Notes under the pieces: generated by a model
Told to the model about the DNA's origin: nothing
Seen by the model: the letters and a program-made list of their open reading frames with translations, nothing else
The model's database searches: none
Position numbers and translations under genes: made by a program
Origin: Papilionanthe hookeriana x Papilionanthe teres
Lineage: Eukaryota; Streptophyta; Magnoliopsida; Asparagales; Orchidaceae
Assembly: GCA_022702705.1 (NCBI GenBank)
Contig: CM040433.1
Location: 25,168,325-25,232,324 of the forward strand
Reading direction: 5' to 3'
DNA length: 64,000 bases
Shown here: piece after piece, positions 46,481 to 58,153 of the stretch
Layout: each line of letters starts with the position of its first letter
How positions within the stretch are numbered: the stretch's first letter is position 1

Positions 46481-48817
46481 CTTATTTGGTGCATTTTCTC
46501 ATTGAACTAGATTTCAAGGTTCTAATTCTTTTAGTGGATGTTAACATTAGTTTTAAGATTCTGAGGCTTTTTTCTAGTTATGATATAAGTCATTATCTTC
46601 TAGACTTTCTAATGATCATATATCATGGGATATAAGTTTTAACATTCTAATAAATGTGACCACAAGTATTAAAATCTTTTCAATTTCAAAATTAATAAAA
46701 TCAAACAATAAGATAATTGACGCATCACTAAATTTCTCATTATCACAATAATTTTGTTTTTTTTTTCCTTTTAGTTCTGAAAAATACTGTTACACTCTGA
46801 TCTATCTCGTTTGAAGTTCTAAACAAATAATCGTGGAAACCTAAACTTTAAAATTCTTGAAGATATACATAGCATTAATTGATAGTTTTCTTAAAAAAAC
46901 TTTTGCTTCATAAAATGCAATTAACAATAGGTGATTGCTCTTATAGAATGTTAGTAACCCAAATTAATCCAAATTCTATCTATCTTTTAGGTTAGTTAAG
47001 AGAAAAAATTGTTGGTTTAAATGCAGACTCATCTAATATAAAAAAATTAATTCTTTGAATAATTGAATCCATCCTAGTTTGATATTTATATCTTTCGGTA
47101 CAGTATATTGTTTTTGATGATATGTTTAATTATTCCAGAATTAAAAATCAAGATTTATGTAGCGTAACACAAAATAAATTAATAGAGTTTTATGGCAACT
47201 TCATTGGAGATCAACTGTTCTTTACACCTTTAACTGGTGATTTTGTCTTCATACATCAATAAAGTGTATGTTTCCCTTTACAAGCCATACTACCTTTGAT
47301 CTATTCGATATCTTTCCCATTTTTCTCTTAGGTAAGTATAGCCAAAATTGGCATTTCAATTCTAACAATACTTGTTTAAACATTGTGAAACGAGCAAGTT
47401 CTAGAATCTCCCAAAATCTAAACTTACAGAAGCCTAATAACATTTTATTTATTAAGATTGGAAGAACTTGTTTAAAATTCAGCTTTCCTTAATATTGGGC
47501 CTATGTTCATCCTTCCTGATCACTTCTTTTTCAAATCATCTTTTCTTTCTTTTAGGTTTGCTTGGACATGACAAGTTTAAACCTTTAATCATTCTTGAAT
47601 TCATTCCTCCGAACTTTTCAATGATATATAAATTTGTTAAAATTTTGAAAATATTAAATTAACTTGTTAATTTTTGGAATTTCCCAATAAATATGATAGA
47701 TTGTAGAGTTTGATTTCATTTTGGCACTCAACGATAGGTATGGGGCATTAAACTAACTATTTTAACTTTTTAACTCTAAGAAACAATATCCCCTAAATTA
47801 ATTTTCTGCTTCGAGACTGGCTTGAACTTTGTGTTCAGCAAGAGAGCCCTACCTCAAGGAGCCATTATTATGTTTGACATGAGTTTTCAAAAGTTGGAAA
47901 TGACATGTCGTACGATTTCCATTGTAGTTGTAAATGTCGAAGCTGTGAAAGAAAAGAAGTCGACACTTGAGTTTAATTTGAGTGTGAGAAGGAATTTTCA
48001 ATACTGCCAAAGGGATCAGTTGGAAAACTGTTCGAGTATGAGAAAGTTAATATTTCTGAAGGACCACTGAAGCCTAAAATTTTAAAAATGAATTTGATTG
48101 TCGATGAAAATGCCAATATGATGGATTGCAAAGTTGCTCTATCAAATTTTGAGATTGGACCTATTTTGAGGTATGCACCTTTGTCTCAAGCTCGGAGAAG
48201 GAATATGAATAGAATAGTACCAATGCTGAAGTAATAACTGAAGAAATTACTGATTAGCTAAAAAGATGGACTAGGAAGAGAGATTTGTGCTCTATGAGAC
48301 CTCTCCACCAATAGGAAGTAGTATATTTCACCAACTGTCTTCTATGTATGGAGAAGAGATGTTTGGAGGATTGCTACTACTTATTTGCGGTTGTTTGAAT
48401 ATAACCACACTCATGGGGAGAGAAGAACTTATTGTTTGCAAGAGTTGGTTATACGTTCGAGAAGTTAACTAGAAAGGAGAGGCACTTCATGTCTAAGATT
48501 CTCAGAAGGTGGGATGTGTTTTGTCCCATGACTTAATAATGCTTGAAACTATATGGATAGTGTACAACATTGAATTCCTTTAGGAAAGGCTTACCCTTCT
48601 AATAGAACGCTCGGCCCTTCTACTATGCTAAGTCTTCCTTCAATTGTTATTCCATAAGTTGCTTGATGTCTTTTCTTGGATTGTGCTATGCATAGTATAC
48701 CTTTTTTTGATAACTATCCCCATTGGAGAATAGCTTTCTTCATTTCTTCAGCGATCTGAACGACCTCTGGCTGATTTACTTTGATTAGCTACACCTGGTG
48801 ATTGAGACAAGTTGTGT
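46481..48817. other. Gene-less AT-rich stretch
   Basis: Only short frames occur (at most 82 aa, at 47822-48070, SKRALPQGAIIMFDMSFQ...), and I do not recognise them. The less AT-rich part at 47820-48480 may be an old coding relic, perhaps of a retroelement, but no motif supports it. Confidence 0.35.
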
Positions 48818-51800
48818 AAATTTGTCTGTTTTCGTTCGTTTTCTCTCTTTTATTTTTGAAGGGGTCACCAACCACTTAATCGTCGTATACTTCCCCCATT
48901 CGAATAAATCTCCCTCCTAAATTAAATGAGTGATGTGAAGAGAAGAGGAACTGAATAAGAAGGGACATGCGACAATGCGACAAACAAGAGAAAATACAAA
49001 ACGTTGAGAACCTACGTGCGATAAACCTCGCAAGGATAGGCCAAGTATGTCCGCCTAAACTAGATTAGGCGGAGGCACCTTGAATCGATATCCACGAAAG
49101 AATATCTACATAAACTACCCATAACCATAAATTCAGGTGTAAGTGTCTGTTCTGGGGTCAAGAGCACTCCCAAGGGGATGTATCCCACTTAGTTAATTAT
49201 ATCTTGGGGGGTACCCAAGAATACTCTCGATAAAATGAGTTTTGCTTATATTATCGTGAACCTGGGGTATAGGCTATCAACAGAAGGTTATTTCATGTGG
49301 AAAAGTCCTGATGCTTTCAAAACTCCCGCTAGGCCACGGGGCAGAGAGTGAGTATCTCGCAGTTCCTACGTGGGTAGCAGACTCATCAGCATACTGGGCC
49401 CATGGAATAACATGAATCATCTTGAAGGGGATATCCCAACACGTCAAAATACGTTCGAGCCATAAGGGTAGAGGACAAATCATCGTATCTCAATTGGGCG
49501 GAAGCTTATCGGCATCGAGCCGTCAAAATGATATCAACGAAGTCAAGGAGCGAAAGAGCTCAACAGGGGTAGTCAAAGGAAGGAGGAATAATCCTAAGGG
49601 AATGAGGTAGCCAAGTCGGGTTACCATGGACCTGTAATCCCAAGCTAGTAGGACCCTAAGTCTACCCGGTCGTGAAGTTAGTCGACCCAACACATCCTGA
49701 GATCCCCGGTCAGCAATCCATGAATTGCGTCGTCCATGGGGAAACTCGATAGCCCTAAGGTCAGAGGAAAGAAACTCTATCCTATGACTATAAGCTGGAG
49801 CTCCAAGAGGTGACTTATACCCGCTAAAGTGGCAAGGATGCCTCGGGAAAGAAAGAGAAAGCAGAGGTTCAACTACAAAGCTTGAAACACTCCAAACAAA
49901 AGGACTTACACCACGTCTGGGTCGGAGAGTCTTCTGACACCCTAGGCGCACTAGACAATCACCTATAAAGGTATGCTGGGCTAGTCAGATTGGAGAAGCA
50001 CAGGGAGTCCTCATCGGGATATGCAAATATGAATGCAGATATCTAGAATGATCCTTAAGTATTGTAGAGGCCATATTAATATATTCAAGAAATAAAAGTT
50101 CAGTTTTTTAAAATCCTAAATATTTTAATCCTAATTTTTAATTATCTTAAATATTTAATTTAGGAATTTGTTTAAAAAAAATTAGGAATTTAAGTTCTAA
50201 TAAGCCTATATTGCATCGTGAAATCCTAGATAAAAAAAAGAAAACATTCAAACATGTAGGCATGCAAGTAAGCAATAAAGCAGGAAAGAAAACACTCCAT
50301 AATAAATTAAAAGAGACCAAAATGCCATTGGACTGATAACATATCAGAAAAGTAGTAAAGCAGCGGACTCCGCATATACATGTCTAATCCTAATTCTATA
50401 CATAAAAAATGCAGAATTAAGATACGGGGCACGAGCATCTGCTCCTGGTCCCCTCCACGTGGTTCTCGCACCAAAGCGCCTCAGAATCTGTGCCCGTATC
50501 TTATTTCTACTACAGGACTCTCTTAGACTCTAAAAATATATAGGAAAAGAAAAGACTGGATCCTGCATGAAAACAAGTATTAGCGGGAAAGCTCATATGC
50601 ATATGACATATAAAGAGTCATGCCTTATAAGTGAGGGAGCTGAATAGCATCTGCAAGCAAATTGTTAGATATCATCACTTGCTCCCCCATAGCGGTACCT
50701 GTGTGTGCATAGAGACATGACTCCCAACAGAAAAATGCCCTGACACACTACCATACATATGCAACATGCAGTCACATCACAAGTAGTGTACAAAAGAAAG
50801 ATGTCTGGCTAGGGCAACGAATCCAGCAAAGAACAATAGTCAGACATCAAAAAGACTACTTAGCAACCTAATCCTAGCCTAGCACACCATCTAACAAAAA
50901 GTACACAAACTAGTGCCTAAGTGCAGGGTAAGTCTGGGTATAGTATGACTTTAATGTGTTTGCCATGTCGGCCCGTCCTAAAGATATGAAAAATCTAAAG
51001 GGCGTCATAAAGAGCGGTGACACAAGTTAGATCCATTGGATCCTTAGCACAGTCATACTCGTGTCAATCCTGATGACTTTTTGTTCGCATTGCTTACAGA
51101 TATCAACCCAGCAAGCAATGCTCGTTAAGGCATTGTGACTGACATGGGGTCACTCTCCTAACGAGTAGGACAAGCCATCAAGGAATGGGTAAGCAAACAG
51201 TTATACAAGAAGCCCACATTGTTACTACTCGACCAAAGTGCGAAGCAATCACAAAAGGCACCCAAATGACGAACACACATTATGAAAATGAATGCAAGGA
51301 TGTCACATGCGACATGACACACAAAAATAAGATGTACCGGTGAAAATATGCTACCTATGAAATGGAATTACACCTGCTCGGGGACCTAGAGCATCATGCA
51401 ACTAGTAGACACCGGCTACAAGTGAGTTTGCATCAAGTAAAAAGATACATATAAAGAGGATTTACACCTTACCCAAGAGGCACTCACTGAGCATGCATGC
51501 AAACAAGCAAAATATGTAACAAAAATAAGATAGGTGAACCAAAGTGGTGAGGAAGAGTATGCCGTGAAGGCGGTGACTCAGAAAGAGCGGGCATGCCATG
51601 AAGGCAGGGGCCCAAAAGATGGGTATGCCGAAGTGGCAGTGACTCGAAGATGGGCATGCCGTAACGACAGTGACCCGAGCAAATTGATATTCTAAGGAGG
51701 CAGTGCCCCGGAGGTGGAACAATTCTCACTGGGGAGAATCACACCAGTGCAAATACAAAATGCAAACACACAGGATATGGTGCAACACACAATCAAACCA

Positions 51801-52981
51801 ACATGTAAAAGCACATACAAAACATACAATATGATGCAAAGGCATACAAACATACACGTGATCGGTCAACCAGGCCTTGATGACAGGTCGAACCGAAGAA
51901 ATTGGTGGATTAGTTTGGGGTAACCAATCCAACTGCCAAAGGATAGAGTATCGACTCAGGGCAGTCAATCGAACTCAACTGAGGATCGGGAATCAGTCCA
52001 GGGCTGCCAATCAACCAAAAGTGCTCACACTAACATGCGTACAATGCAATATGACCACATGCAAAAATGCAAGGAGACTATCCATGCACATGCAATGAAA
52101 CCCAAACGATCGACGACACGTCGAACTCATCTTAATGACCTCACATAGGTACATAGGGTTGGCGCTCTTGGATTTGGGGCATCGCCGCCTCTAGCTTTGG
52201 AGTGACTATGTGGAGGGCTTCCCCCTCCGATTTCTCATAGGGGAAACTCTCCACCGTTAGTAGGACGGACTAGCTACAAAGCTTTTTTCACTTTACGAAC
52301 ATCCTTGATCTTATATGATGAATTAGCTATAAAACTTTTACCGTCCTCTAAGATCAAACTCAACTAATCCCTCAAAGGGAGATTAGAATCGTCAAAACTG
52401 TGAGAAATTGAGATTCTAACCCACGGGGATCAAGGACTAAGGCTCACAAAGCGGGGAATCATTCGACTTTAAATAGGAGTGGCCAACGCACAGGATTCTT
52501 ACCCTACGACTCCCTATAATAAAACAACGATCCATCACATAGACGTGTCGTTGCGCTGGTGTCATGCGGCACACGCACCCCATGTGGGCTCGATCGTGTG
52601 GGCGATCGAACCCACACGCCTACACAAAAACTAAATCTCGGGCCAGTTAGGAGTTTCGAGAATCTCACCTCCGTGACGGTTGCGGACATGTTTTCTTTGC
52701 TCGCTCTAAGCCGCTTCTTCGCTAATATGACCACAAGTCATGTACCTCATAACGAAAGAAGGCAGGAGCCAATGAGGTATGCGAAGTTCACAAAATAAAT
52801 AGCACATCATATAAAAATATGTGGCTGAAGGGCGCGCCTTCGTGATGCTGTCGCCACCCCGCGGCGACGAGGAGCTCCAGAGATGTCGCCGGCAAAGGTT
52901 TTGGCGAGATCAAGAGACGGACCGCACGAGCATGAGGTTTGTCTAGGGCAACATTTGAAAGGGAGATCGCTGCGACGCTCT

Positions 52982-52985
<4 letters not shown>
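48818..52985 (-). repeat. Diverged Tat-type LTR (element strand minus)
   Basis: Alignment by eye to the first Tat LTR: 48828-48880 (TTTGTCTG...TTTTATTTTTGAAGGGGTC) resembles 9845-9890, and 49190-49230 (AGTTAATTATATCTT...AATACTCTCGATAA) resembles 10250-10300, in the same order and orientation. No clear PBS is seen to the left. The rest is non-coding, with a minisatellite at 51560-51722. The right end is not defined. Confidence 0.45.
51560..51722. repeat. About 32-bp minisatellite
   Basis: Five imperfect units of the type GGGCATGCCGTGAAGGCAGT, then GACTCGAAGA, start at about 51560, 51594, 51625, 51657 and 51690. Confidence 0.8.

Positions 52986-53041
<56 letters not shown>
52986..53041. repeat. 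(TA)n microsatellite
   Basis: About 55 bp of pure TA repeat. Tyr-Ile reading frames across it are artefacts. Confidence 0.95.
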
Positions 53042-53589
53042 TTTTAGCCTTTTGTAGAGAAAGGGAGAGGAGATGGAAGACTCAGCGATTGTCGGAGGAC
53101 GGACGTCGGATGATGCAGAAGAGGTCGCCCGAGAGGAGGAGGCTCGGCGAGGAGCGCTGGCCGGCTGTGGGAGAAAAGTGGCATAAGAGATGTGCACGGG
53201 CTGCTGGAGGAAGCCCATCGGTAAGAGTAGGCCTCACCAGCGAGGAACGCCGGCCGGCACTCCAGGCACGACAAAGATGGCGCGACAAGGGAAGGAGCTT
53301 GGGCTGGCCTGTTTGCAAGCTTTTTGCGAGAGCAGACGGCTGGAGAGGGAAGGGCGTCGGTGGTGGCCTTCTCCGGCGATGAGGAGAAGGCCGCAGTTTT
53401 CACCGGCGACGAGGAAAAAGAGCTCCAACTATGGTATGCGAGGCCGACGGGGTGCAGCCTTTAATTCGCAAGAGAGGGAGAGTGTAGGTTCCATGAAAAA
53501 AAAGAAAGGCTTTCTTTTTATTGGAGAGAGGGAGGAGGTGATAATCTCCCATTTCTTTATTTTTTTGGTAAAGCCTCATGCGGATAAGA
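53042..53589. other. GC-rich non-coding stretch
   Basis: Frames up to 147 aa are open on both strands, but their products are Arg/Ala-rich, start or end in microsatellites and match nothing I know. It may be a GC-rich segment of the adjoining LTR. Confidence 0.35.
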
Positions 53590-53706
<117 letters not shown>

Positions 53707-53967
53707 GACATTCTAAAAAACAAATTAATGGGACGTGATGAATCTCCCTTAAGAAACTATCAGTCGTATAGATTAATCAATCTTCGTTTGACAAAGCAGA
53801 TAATATATAATAATAGAGCACTTTCTGCTCTGATTAAAATTTCTGATACATCTCTCGTGCTCCATAAGCAGCAACTGATACAACTGAAGCATATATTTAA
53901 TAGGCTATACCAATGCGTTTCTGATAGAAGTGATTCAGTAACTGGTCTTCAGATACAGCATGCAACT

Positions 53968-55596
53968 TCATTGCACTGCATCCCACCGCCAGATCGAGCT
54001 ATCCTCGCAACAACTTAGAATGGTACTTCCATCTTGGGCTGTCAAAACAGCTCGTTGTTCGCAAACAACTCGTGTTCGGCTCGTGAATAAGCTCGTGTTC
54101 GGCTCGTTCGCTAAGTTAACAAGTCTTAACGAGCCGAACACAAACAAAGATTTGTTCGTTCGTGTTCGACTCATTTTGACTCGAAATAGTATTCATCAAT
54201 TATATATATATATATATATATATATTGATGAGCTGTATTTTTAAAAAATTTAAAAGAGTAATAATCAATTAAAATCATTAATTAAGTAAATAGAATAAAA
54301 ATTATTAAATTAAATTCAAATGATGTTTTAATGTAAACAATTATTCTTAAATCGTGCCCTAACTCTTAACTTCTTACGGTTACGTGATTAGGGTTATCAA
54401 AACACTCTTTGTTTGTGAACAGCTCGTGTTTGACTCGCTAAGCAAACGAGCCAAACACGTACACACTTTATGGGTTCGAAATATAAATGAGCCGAACACG
54501 AGGTGAGCCTGATCTCACTCGTGTTCTGCTCGTTTACACCCCTACTTCCATCAAAGGATACAGCAGTTTGCCTGGTTGGAGATTTACAATGAACATGAGA
54601 AGGCCTAGCAATGAGAACAGGTAGGCTGGATTGTAGCTCCTAGACAAAAATTTTCCCTATTCCCTATTCCCTATTCCCTATTGCTGCAGCATTATAGTGG
54701 AAGTCACACGAGAACTTGATGAACCAGATATGACATTCTGGCACAGGGTACTTTTGTAGAATATCGACAGCTCCCTCCCCAGGGCTCTGTTCCTTAATTT
54801 TGGGCTCCCAAAGGACAATTTCATTGTCGACACTCTTAGAAAGTATAAAATCACCAAGCCACCGATTGCAATCTACATAGTTGGCGTGTACTGAAGCTAT
54901 AAAAACAGGAAACTGCACATATTTTGTAGGAAATTTTGATGGGAGATCAGTCCATGTAAAGGACCTTTCGACATACTGCCAGAACTCTTTCATTGACCAA
55001 ATTTTAACAGTGTTGTCCATGCCACAACTTGCAATGCGGTAGATATCAGATGGATGAAAATCAACACTTAAAACTTCATTTCGGTGGCCACCCGCCCCTG
55101 CAAAAATCAGAATGCAAATCCCAATGTGTATGTTCCACAATCTCACGGATTCATCCTTGCTAGCAGACACCACAAGTGAAGTTTTCAGTGATTGAGTCCT
55201 TATCTCATTTACTAAATCACCATGACCAACAAAACTCTTATGAATCTTCTCCGCACCAGCATTTATGACACGAATTATACCATTGCATCCACCCACCACC
55301 AATAATGGAGTTCCATCAACATCACATGCCCAACTCAAAGTATAGAATGACTCATCCTTATCTTCATCAATATAAGCTTGCAGCACAGCGACAAGCCCCC
55401 CTTCAAGGCATCGATAAACAGTCACTCGATTGCCGCCGACAGTGGAGAATACGTCATAGTATCGTGAGTCGACAAAAGTTGAAGGCGATTGCGTAAAGGG
55501 GTCGCTTGCCATCGTGTTGCTGACTCTGTACTCCCTCTTTCTCGATGGCGTTAACGAACCTATTGCCGGCTCGCAGCCCAGACCCGTCTTCGCCAT
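53968..55596 (-). pseudogene. FIE: Intronless, disrupted copy of FIE (Polycomb WD40 protein)
   Basis: The 310-aa frame at 54664-55596 closely matches plant FIE/EED: LGCEPAIGSLTPSRKREYRV, VGGNRVTVYRCLEGG, YIDEDKDESFYTLSWACD, HRNEVLSVDFHPSDIYRIAS and KYPVPECHIWFIKFSCDFHY. FIE is the WD40 scaffold of PRC2, which trimethylates H3K27. Plant FIE genes have many introns, but none appear here, so this is most likely a retrocopy. It is broken three ways. A 7-bp unit AGGGAAT is repeated about four times after GNRE, changing the frame. A Trp codon downstream is TAG. A 509-bp MITE splits the last WD repeat. The end (DGSTILSCCEDSSIWRWDAV, stop at 53968-53970) is still readable beyond the MITE. A short N-terminal segment (about residues 30-41) is read in the wrong frame. 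Confidence 0.9.
54034..54542. mobile_element. MITE inserted in the FIE copy, 509 bp, 10-bp target duplication
   Basis: The insert is flanked by TACTTCCATC at 54024-54033 and 54543-54552. Its ends are TTGGGCTGTCAAAACAGCTC at the left and the complement of GGGGTGTAAACGAGC at the right, each followed by repeated CTCGTGTTCGGCTCG motifs. A (TA)n run lies inside at 54199-54226. No ORF of substance. The long duplication and the ends suggest a Mutator-related non-autonomous element. Confidence 0.85.
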
Positions 55597-55622
55597 ATAT
55601 ATATATATATATATATATATGC
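55597..55622. repeat. (AT)n microsatellite at the FIE start codon
   Basis: Pure AT repeat directly abutting the ATG of the FIE copy. Confidence 0.93.
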
Positions 55623-55654
55623 GGAGAGAGATGAAGAGACGCGGGATTGATAAA

Positions 55655-55750
55655 GGATATGATAGTTTTATTATTATTATTATTTATATTATTTTATTAT
55701 TATTATAATATAATAATAATAAAAGTAATATTATAACTATCAATCGTGCA
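55655..55750. repeat. AT-rich foldback with (ATT)n
   Basis: GATAGTTTTATTATTATTAT at the left pairs with the complement of AATAAAAGTAATATTATAAC plus TATC at the right. It is a small hairpin, perhaps MITE-derived. Confidence 0.55.
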
Positions 55751-56130
55751 TTTTTAGCTCAGACATGGCGTCCTAGTGAAATTAACGTCTCTATTAGGTA
55801 AAATCAACGTTCCGGACTCACTCGCGGGGTCCGTTTCGTAATCCAGGGTTGTCTGAGTCATTTTTTTGACGATCGTGCACAATTTGAGACAATTTCGTGA
55901 GCGGCGTGACGAATAATATTCGGCGAAAGTCAAAGCCTAACAAAATGTCCCTGGTTAAGTGCCCCTCAACACACGCAGAAAGGTCATGAGTGGGTGTCTG
56001 AACTACCTGATGTTACGAACAGGCCGTAAGCTATCCCGATTTATATAGCTGGACATTCTACACTCGTGACATCAAAAATTGATGCCAACATTGTCATTGA
56101 TATCATCATAGAAAAAGGCCAATCGGAGAG
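55751..56130. other. Gene-less stretch
   Basis: Mixed-composition sequence without repeats or frames that I recognise. Confidence 0.35.
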
Positions 56131-56270
56131 GATGCCCTAAAATATATAATATCTTTATACACATTTTATACCTATTTTTGATGATATTGCACTATATAGA
56201 ATGTGTTTTGTGTATTTTTCTTGCAAGTATAATTAAATGGATGATTGTGATGAAATGAGTGAAAAATTGG
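56131..56270 (+). repeat. Truncated Athila LTR start
   Basis: CCTATTTTTGATGATATTGC, TGTGTATTTTTCTTGCAAGT and AAATGGATGATTGTGATGAA match the start of the LTR at 58154 almost base for base. The match ends near 56270, where internal sequence takes over, indicating a deletion. Confidence 0.85.
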
Positions 56271-56318
56271 GTAGATGTCCTTCAGCCTCTTAAGCCTATT
56301 ACTAGCGTGAATGTGAAA

Positions 56319-56705
56319 ACATATGTTGAACATTCAATTTTTGGCTAGAGAGGAGGACTCTCTAGAGCTTCAGATGCATCTACTTATGTTACTTCTACAT
56401 CTCGTGTAACTTCTCATGCATCATCATGTCAGTTTACTGATTTGCAAATAGAACTTTTAATTAAAATAAAAGACAATATCAATTATACTGTAGATCAAGT
56501 TCATGATATTGAAGGAAAGGTAGATCATATAGGGGAGTATCTGCAGAAACATAGTGAATATGAGGAGAATTATCACAGTTATATGGATAGAATGATTAGA
56601 TGAGATAATAATGCTGTGCTACCTCCACATCCACACTATACCCCATATGAGCCTACTCGTGCTTGGAATGAAGGAGATGATGACGAGGAAGAAGATGAGG
56701 ATTAG
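56319..56705 (+). pseudogene. C-terminal end of Athila extra ORF
   Basis: One frame reads FTDLQIELLIKIKDNINYTV, then VDHIGEYLQKHSEYEENYHS and YMDRMIR, an in-frame TGA at 56601-56603, then PPHPHYTPYEPTRAW and an acidic tail GDDDEEEDED before TAG at 56703-56705. A coiled-coil-like segment plus acidic tail at the end of the last ORF fits the C-terminus of the Athila extra protein, whose N-terminal domain is seen at 17779-18297. The upstream part is deleted. No function is inferred. Confidence 0.6.
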
Positions 56706-58132
56706 GATTTATATTTCATATTTATTGTGAATTGTTATGTTATTTATGTTTGGATTTTTTATTTTGTATGAGTTGTGAATTTTTTATTTGTGGTTGTTAT
56801 TTAGATTTTATTTATGTGGTAGAAGTGATGGAAAAACTGATGTACTAGTTGATGAACTACTTTAGTTTCTTATGTTATTTGTGGATGTTGTTTGTTTGTG
56901 TTATGTGATGTGAATTTTTAGAGTTTTGTGGTAGTAATTTTGTTAATAAATTCGTAGTGTATTTTATTTGTTAGTGTAGAACTTATTCCAAAAACTATTA
57001 TGAAGGTTTAGAAAACTATTAAAATCCACTATTTAATTTCATGCTTAACATTTCAATTTACTGCCATATATATTTTAGTTGTGGATTTATGTTTAACTAT
57101 GTGTGAATTTGCTTTTATTACCTCCCTACTTTAAAAGACTTTTGATTTTCTTTTATATAAAATGAGAAGTTAAAATTTGATCCAGCTGTTTTTACTCCTG
57201 TTTTTAATTGTTATACTTGCATAGTTAGGATATAAAAATTCTTGCAAACATGATACTTATAGTTTTCAATTTCTACCCATGTATCTTTTTACTATGCTTA
57301 AATGTTTTATCATAACAAAAATTTTAAAGTTTGGGGGGGGGGGGAATGAAACAAATTTCAAAAACTTAAATTTTATTTCTTTCCAAATGTACTAAATATA
57401 AAATTTGATTTTGATTGAAAACTAAAATTTTGAATATAGAAATGAGTAAGAGAATTTAGTTAAAATCTATAGTAATGATGAAAATTTTAAAGTTAAAAAT
57501 TTCTTAGTAAAGAAATGATAAATATTTTATAACTATCTTTAGTAGGAAAAGTTGTATTTTTTTGGAAAAATAGAAGGATTAAACTTTTATTTTTAATACT
57601 TACGTTTCTTTTATTGAAAATAATTTTCAAAACTTTTATTAGATATATATCTACCTTATGCTTTAGGAAAGGAATGGTGGAATTCAAAATTATTAAAGGG
57701 CTATCCATATATAGTAATCCTTGCTTAACAAAAAAGTGAAAAATAGTATGTGAAAAAAGGAAAGAGAAGCTTAAGGATTAAATGACCTAATTAAAAATTG
57801 GTTCCACACCTGATCTATCTAGACTATAAGATTTGAGAAAATACTGAAGCTCATAAATATAATATAGTTAGTATAACTAATTTTAGTAAAGATTTTGAAG
57901 TAAAGAAAATAAAATGCCTAAACCCTATATTTTGAAAAAACTACAAGTATTTCTGAATAAGATAAGAACTTAAGAGATTTCTAAATTTTAAATTGGTCTC
58001 ATTTACTAAATTTTTTTCTAAATTGGATTACTACATTTATAGAACAAAATTTTAGAAACTATTAAAGAAACTCATCCACATAATTTTCTTGTTTGATTTT
58101 ATGTGATTAAAGTGTCACTTGAGGACAATTAA
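56706..58132. other. Athila 3' untranslated tract
   Basis: AT-rich, with a (G)9 run at 57332-57341. No gene is supported; the small frames present are compositional. Confidence 0.5.
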
Positions 58133-58153
58133 CATTTCAAGTTTGGGGGATGT
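58133..58153 (+). other. Athila polypurine tract
   Basis: CAAGTTTGGGGGATGT lies directly before the LTR start TGATACACC, as at Athila 3' LTRs. Confidence 0.75.

Noticed and set aside
47822..48480. Possible old gene or retroelement coding relic
   Set aside because: Composition is less AT-rich than around it, but no motif could be recognised in any frame.
49277..49951. Frames of 62-142 aa in the 49 kb region
   Set aside because: They fall in a non-coding LTR-like tract and resemble no protein I know.
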